Below are positions 58,742 through 64,000 of a DNA stretch of 64,000 nucleotides, in pieces. Numbering within the stretch: the stretch's first letter is position 1; the number at the start of each line of letters is the position of its first letter. This stretch comes from Glycine soja (Eukaryota > Streptophyta > Magnoliopsida > Fabales > Fabaceae): NCBI RefSeq assembly GCF_004193775.1, contig NC_041008.1:16325731-16389730 (forward strand), given 5' to 3'. Both the position numbers and the translations under genes were made by a program. Under the pieces are notes generated by a model. It was not told where the DNA came from and searched no databases. It saw only the letters and a list, made by a program, of their open reading frames with translations.

Positions 58742-59455
58742 TATTTTTTGAATAAATATTTATTTTTGTCTCTAAAAGTGAGATACTGAAAAATTATTTT
58801 TTGAAAGACAAAAATTTAAATTTAATCTCTATATATTCAAAAAATTTAATGTGTACACTTATGTAGCCCTTGGGTGATGAGGTGACAACAAATGATTGTC
58901 ACATATCATTAACATAATTGTTATGTGTCTAAAAGTTGAATTTTTAATTTAATATCTTAATTGAACAAGTTGATGTCATTTTAGTACTAAAATTTAATAA
59001 TTAATTGACAATTTTGACCCTAAACTTAATTATGTACTTAATTTTGATCCTTAAAAGTACTTGTGAATTTTAAATTAAGACTCGTGAGATATATGTTAAT
59101 TATTAACATAATCATCACCATATTTTCTTACTTCTATTTCATATCCCTTTATATTAGATACATGTGATAAAGTTCTAGAACTAAAATGATATTAATGGAT
59201 TAAGTTAAATACTAAATTAAGAAAATCAACTATTAAATACGTGATAATCATGTGATAACCATCAACGGTCATGTCATTACTAAAGGATGTCACATAGGTG
59301 CACACAATAGAGATGACAAACGAGAAATAACAATAAAACTAATAATTTATCACATTTTTTGAACATTTGAGAGAACTTGTCATCTTTCAGAAATTAATTT
59401 GTTAGTATCTCACATCTTTGAAAAAATAAAATAGGTATTTATCCAAATTCGATCT
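58742..59455. repeat. Foldback element, about 710 bp
   Basis: Left arm about 58750-58830 (GTGAGATACTGAAAAATTA) pairs with the reverse complement of about 59360-59450 (GTGAGATACTAACAAATTA). Weaker pairing continues inward. No coding content. Confidence 0.55.
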
Positions 59456-59945
59456 TTTTGTCACCATAAATTAATGTAAATTAAATATCCACCAAATTAA
59501 ATTCATGATTATTAATCTCTAACACCAAGTAACTTGAAGTTTCCTTTTTTAATTATATATAATATTCAAACCGAGTTCTTAAATCCAAATTCAGTTTCGA
59601 TCAAACCAATGACATATTGGTTCCCGCTAGTAATTAAAAACTTTATATCTCTTTAATCAATTTGTTAATAATTAATAATTTTCATAAAAATCAACATTAT
59701 TATTTCATGGGTGAGCAAAGGTCCCTTAAATATATCGTTGCATATATTTGAAAATATGAAAGAATGGTATACACAGGAGACCATAAACAAACGAAAAGGA
59801 TGGAAACTAATGATTCTTCCATATACACCCATAAGGTTCCACACCTGAGCTAATAAGAATCATTTTTTATGATCAGCTAATTAATAAGAATCATTGAACC
59901 AACTTTGTTATACATAAAACTTGGAATATCCTAATGCTCTCAAGT

Positions 59946-60278
59946 TTAACATGCACTTGCTCCTCCTCCACCACCACCACATCCTCCCCCTCCACCACCC
60001 ACATGGCCACCACAAGCTCCTCCTCCTCCTCCACCCGCTGTGTCCCCAATAATCCCACCCATCATTCCATCACCGCCCGCACTAACGGCGGTGCCCCCAA
60101 TAATCCCACCCATCATTCCACCGTGAAAATGATCATGGTGGTTGTGGTGGCCAAAACTGCCACCACCACCACTTCCAAACGCTTGTCTTCCTGCGAATAA
60201 CCGGCACAATATTGTTAATGTTACAAATAAGGTGAACATGCAAACAGCTACTATGATAAATATTACGAATGGTTCCAT
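59946..60278 (-). CDS. MEP-b: one membrane segment, Gly/His/Cys-rich, 110 aa
   Basis: Paralogue of MEP-a. The start is placed at 60278 ('MEPFVIFIIVAVCMFTLFVT') to match MEP-a; an in-frame ATG 15 codons upstream lies in sequence that in copy a is not coding. The hydrophobic segment (about residues 4-26) is followed by 'AGRQAFGSGG', 'FGHHNHHDHFHGGMMGGII', then Gly/Ala/Cys to the end. A 51-bp tandem duplication (starts 60044 and 60095) repeats the 'GGMMGGIIG' module, absent from MEP-a. A TATA box (TATAAAAA, minus strand 60341-60334) is 56-63 bases upstream. Same strand and order as the other members of the cluster. Function unknown; see MEP-a for alternatives. Confidence 0.7.
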   Translation of the reverse strand: MEPFVIFIIVAVCMFTLFVTLTILCRLFAGRQAFGSGGGGSFGHHNHHDHFHGGMMGGIIGGTAVSAGGDGMMGGIIGDTAGGGGGGACGGHVGGGGGGCGGGGGGASAC

Positions 60279-60333
60279 CGATCTCGCATATAGAAATGTC
60301 AAAATGCTTATTAAATCCTGCATCGATCTGTCA

Positions 60334-60341
60334 TTTTTATA
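60334..60341 (-). promoter_or_regulatory. TATA box of MEP-b
   Basis: TATAAAAATGACAG on the minus strand; same spacing to the ATG as in MEP-a. Confidence 0.55.
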
Positions 60342-61039
60342 GTTCGATCTCCCATTCGACTACACCATATAGGGTTGACTTTGTCTCTATTTTTACTTTG
60401 TCTTTACGAGAAGCTGCTTGCTGTTACGTTAGTTTATTGTTTGAGAAACGTAGCACGTTACGCGCTGTTTATACATTATCCGTTTGACGAATATGATGAT
60501 CAATATTGACCAAGCTTCGGTCTTTCGTCAAGTTTTGTCACGAACTTGTCTCTATATGTACGTATTCTACTGAACTTACTTGTGAGTTGTGAGTACGCAG
60601 GCGAAAATTCTTATGGTGCATTTCATGAATTGTGATGTTTGCTTTCAAACTTCCATTGTTTATATTTTGATTATTCAAATTTTGTCGACAAAGCCGTAAT
60701 CTAAGTTTTTAATTTCGAGGATGAAGATGACTATATATGAGCCCATTTTCGAAAAAGAATTCATTTTTAATTAATTGAAATTCCATTTTGCTATTATCAT
60801 CACATTAATTTTGGTTGTCCTTTTCAGTAAATATTTAACGATTAAAAAGTGAATTTGTTTTATAAATATAAGCAGTGAATATATTGGGTTAGATGATACT
60901 GGTTGTGGTTGGTGTCAAATTTTGGAGGGTGAGATATTGGTGCATGCGTTTGCCCTTTAGAATATTGTGGCCTCGAGTTCGTTTATTATTGGTGCCAAAT
61001 TACGGAAACCGTGATTGTTGGAGACTTGTAACTCTCCGG

Positions 61040-63685
61040 CCACTTGGAATATCTCATTTCGTAAACTAATTCTAAAAAATTATTATTTATAAATAAATAA
61101 AATTTTAGAAAAAATAATAAAGTTTTTGTAATTAAATAAATAAGAAAAAATAATTTTATTAAAATAATGGTTTAAGAGAAAATAAAAAAGGTATTCATTT
61201 GATACAAAATAAAATAGAGTTTATTTCTATAAAATAAAAAATAAAAAATATAGAATAAATAATAAATTGTGAGTACCCTAACTATAAATAGCATTAGGTC
61301 AGTTTTCACACTGACGATACCTCATTTCTCTCTCAATTTCATTTTCCTCTTTCCTTCTAAAACTCTTTCTTTTTTCCGCATACCACCAAACTTGTTTCAG
61401 AAAAATGACGATCTCAGACTCATTTACCGTTGGATCATTGTGAAATTTGAGAAACAGGTTTGCAATTCATTTTCGAGCATTCTCACCGTTGGAAATTTCG
61501 AAATCATGTCAGAGCTGAGAGAAATACACTTCGCATTGTAGTCTTTTCTTTTCCCGCAGAAACCCAAAACTGTCTCGGTAAAACTATAATCACAGATTCG
61601 TTAACCGTTGGATTGTCGTAAAAATTTTATATGTGGTTTGGGATTAATTTCTGCACATCTTCGCCGTTGTAATTTGCAAAATAATGTCTATGGAAGGAGA
61701 AATACTCATCGCACAGTGGAATGGAGGCTTCAATCTCTTCTCCTTTTCTCTAACGTTTGGGAACCCTATCAGAGCAATCAGAGAAAAAGCTTGAGGAATC
61801 TCAGGAAACCATTAGATATGTCGCTATTGCTGTCACAATACACACATGAGCCCGCTTAGAGGTAAGGGATGAGTTTATCACGATTGGGGTTAGAATGAAC
61901 ATGTGTAGGGATCCTTAGAGGATTAAATTGGGGTTTATTTTGAGATGTTTATTGAATTATAATTTTTCCTTTAAGATTATAAATGCAATATTGTTATGTT
62001 TTACATACCAATTGATGTTCTTATGAGAATTGATTGATAAATTTGAGTGTTCTTGATGTTTTTATGTTTTGACCTATGATTTTGATATAATTGTGTGAAA
62101 TTATTTGAGGGGTTTTACTCCCCATGTTGTGATAAAGCTTTTGTATGAATTGTTATATCGAAATTATGAAATTGTGATTCAAATCATGAGTAGGTGATAA
62201 ATTGAACCTATGATTAAAGGTAAAATACATGTGTATTGAGTTATGAGTTATGAACTGTGCAATCACACAATTGTAAGACCCTTTTAAGGGCGACGAGTAT
62301 TGTGATGGGATCCACTATGGGAACCTGACGAGTTAAAATGATTTTGAAAACAATTGAGTAGTTGTGTGTATTGCATAGTTCATAAGTAAAGTGTATATGA
62401 TTCATGAGGTGTGATAACGTGTTAAATTGAGATTATACCATTGTGATTGAGATCGAGTGTATGTGATAAATTGAGTATGTATGTGATTTAGATGTTGTGT
62501 GCATTGAATTGTACAATCGCACGACTATAAGACCCTTTAAGGGCTACGAGTTAATGCCAAGACCCTTTAAGGGCGACGAGTAATGCTAAAACCCTTTTAA
62601 GGGCAACGAGTTAATGCTAAGATCCTTTAAGGGCTATGAGTTAATACGCGATGAGTATTGTGATGGGAACCACTATGGGGACCCGACGAGTTTAATCACA
62701 AGCGCAACAAGATAAAACTATTTTGAGAACAATTGAGGAGTCGTGTGTTTTGTACAGTTCATAGATAGAGTCTGTGTGCTAAAATGTTTTCTGGGTTGAA
62801 CTTGAATCAGGAGGGAGAGGCCCTAACGGACTCTTTGGAGTGTAGGCTTTGGGGGTAAATACACCCAGTTTGAGTGTTCCTTTAAGCCTATGTCAATCCC
62901 ACATGGCTAGAGCATTCTCGCAAAACAGCGTGACCCTAACTGGTCTCCCTATGATTTGACCTAATGAGAGTGACCTGACTTACTAGTGTGTGGTTTGTCT
63001 TGTCATGTACTCCTAGGCACCCAACGAGGTTTTTCATTGACATGGTACCATATTGTATATAGTATTGAGTCTTAGTGTATATGTTGCATAATGCTTGTGT
63101 ATTGATCGATATTGATTGACTTGGTGATATTGTGTTTTGATCCTTGAGTACGTGAATGTTGTGAAAATGAATGAGACGTGTTGTGTTGTGATGTGATGTT
63201 GGGCGACAAAATGGTGAGATGACGTGAACTATGTTCAAGTAAGTTTTATTTTGTTTATAAGATATTTATACCTACATGTTATCTTGTTTCTCTCCATTAG
63301 TTAGGAATGCGATAACTCACTCTCTGTGTGTTGTGTTTAGATCTTGTGATGATATTGAACTTTGTGTTCGGGGGAACAGATGACTAGGTGAATTACTTTA
63401 AGGAACTTTGTGTTGAAGGACATAGGGACACAATGTTCTGATAGGATGTGACATTGGGGTATAGATTTTTATATTAATTGTATGAAGTCTTAGACAGTCT
63501 TGTTTGAGCCGAGATGACTTTATTATTTATTTGGACAAATTTGAATATGATGTAAAAGAAAGTGAATGTGAGTCTTTTATCCTGTTGAAAGGATTTTTTT
63601 TAAATGTGTTTTTAAAAACTTTTAATTAATTATGATTTCTTTTCCTTTTATTAGTACATATATGTATGAGATAGAGGGTGTCACA
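61040..63685 (+). mobile_element. Ty3/gypsy-type LTR, left end uncertain
   Basis: Plus-strand LTR of the same family as 31221-32895. The right end is GGGTGTCACA at 63685. TATA-like CTATAAATAGC at about 61281 is followed by a CT-rich leader. 'ACCGTTGGATC' motifs also occur in the 12661-15376 LTR in reverse. No gag-pol. The left end could not be placed (somewhere between about 60880 and 61260). The bases after 63685 belong to the flank of an MGCFC copy, so this LTR separates that flank from MEP block b. Confidence 0.65.
62525..62650. repeat. Short tandem repeats in the LTR
   Basis: Four to five units with AAGACCCTTTAAGGGC and GACGAGTTAATGC, about 28-30 bases apart; a related unit lies at 62275. 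Confidence 0.8.
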
Positions 63686-64000
63686 GGACCACTTTTGCTT
63701 CATCATTCAATAAATTATTTATTTTAAAGAGACTAATCCTTATGCATTGGATAAATTTACACGGTTATTGTATAATTTGTTTTCTATTTTAAATATAATA
63801 TATAATTATTGTCGTAATTTCTGGAACTGAAAGTGAGAATGACGAGAGAGAAAAGAGAAGAGTTGAAGAAATGAAGTTTATAAGTTATAACATTTTCACA
63901 TTATATATATATTCATGCAAGTTGTGCGAGTAATAAACCATCGTAAGCTTTGTTGAATTCAGGCGTGAAGTACTAATTTGCTTTGGATTTATCTTAATTT
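63686..64000. repeat. Downstream flank of a further MGCFC copy (gene beyond window)
   Basis: Similar to 54975-55165 and 36775-36925: 'TTTTGCTTCAT', 'CATTTTCACATTATATA', 'CATGCAAGT' and 'CGTAAGCTT' in order. In the other copies the MGCFC stop codon lies 330-560 bases after 'GTAAGCTT'. Here that would be just past the end of the window. Confidence 0.6.

Larger units (their letters stand above)
59610..60870. repeat. MEP block, copy b
   Basis: Second copy of 52090-54790 with the MEP-b gene, shorter because it lacks the MITE and other insertions. Confidence 0.8.

Noticed and set aside
61269..61859. Two ORFs in the 61-62 kb LTR
   Set aside because: They fall within the LTR's leader after its TATA-like box and do not match gag or pol.
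1..64000. tRNA, rRNA or organelle insertions
   Set aside because: I looked for conserved tRNA A/B boxes and rRNA text and saw only one weak tRNA-like relic at 2341-2440. No organelle gene was recognised.

Overview
The window is plant nuclear DNA, most likely from a legume and probably a soybean (Glycine) relative. The basis is an AT-rich background, GT-AG introns, CACTA elements with legume-type ends, long Ty3/gypsy LTRs carrying the 'TCGCTTAGCGAGC' motif common in soybean LTRs, a DUF674 pseudogene and Copia elements. Species identity is inference. No rRNA, intact tRNA, CRISPR or prokaryotic feature is visible.

Layout. 1-12 kb: an unidentified ORF, one arm of a repeated block, a hAT-like MITE inside a DUF674 relic, two possible Helitron 3' ends, an old gypsy LTR (about 7.9-9.3 kb), a two-exon DUF674 pseudogene on the minus strand (9844-11239) and a string of unidentified exon-like segments (11.4-12.1 kb). 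12.7-15.4 kb: a solo LTR on the minus strand with a 5-bp target-site duplication. 16.6-17.3 kb: a promoter-like site II plus telo-box pair with no obvious gene, then tandem repeats. 19.6-27.0 kb: a nearly intact CACTA (En/Spm-type) element. It has a TNP2 transposase frame with one nonsense codon and a ten-exon gene joining a Transposase_24 region to a C48/Ulp1-like protease, with one damaged splice donor. It ends in an array of subterminal hairpin repeats and a clear 3' terminus; no 5' terminus was found.

28.6-51 kb: copies of a large segmental duplication, broken up by a gypsy LTR fragment, a Copia RT fragment, a second, non-autonomous CACTA element carrying a 39-bp minisatellite, and two Copia elements meeting tail to tail (40.5-48.6 kb). 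Two copies of the duplication carry a small minus-strand gene for a protein starting MGCFC with a histidine-rich tail.

52-64 kb: a tandem two-gene unit on the minus strand. A 'MEP' protein (one N-terminal membrane segment, then Gly/His/Cys-rich) alternates with an 'MGCFC' protein (predicted lipid anchor, then Gly/Cys- or His-rich): MEP-a at 52.5 kb, MGCFC-c at 55.5 kb, MEP-b at 59.9 kb. The flank of a further MGCFC copy appears at 63.7-64.0 kb, just before the window ends.

The most distinctive content is this set of five small genes from two families. Both families put a low-complexity His/Gly/Cys tail next to a membrane, by a lipid anchor or by a transmembrane helix. They are spread by local duplication, and their tails diverge by repeat expansion while the N-termini and TATA boxes stay conserved. 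A metal-binding or wall-membrane role is inferred only; no function can be read from the sequence.
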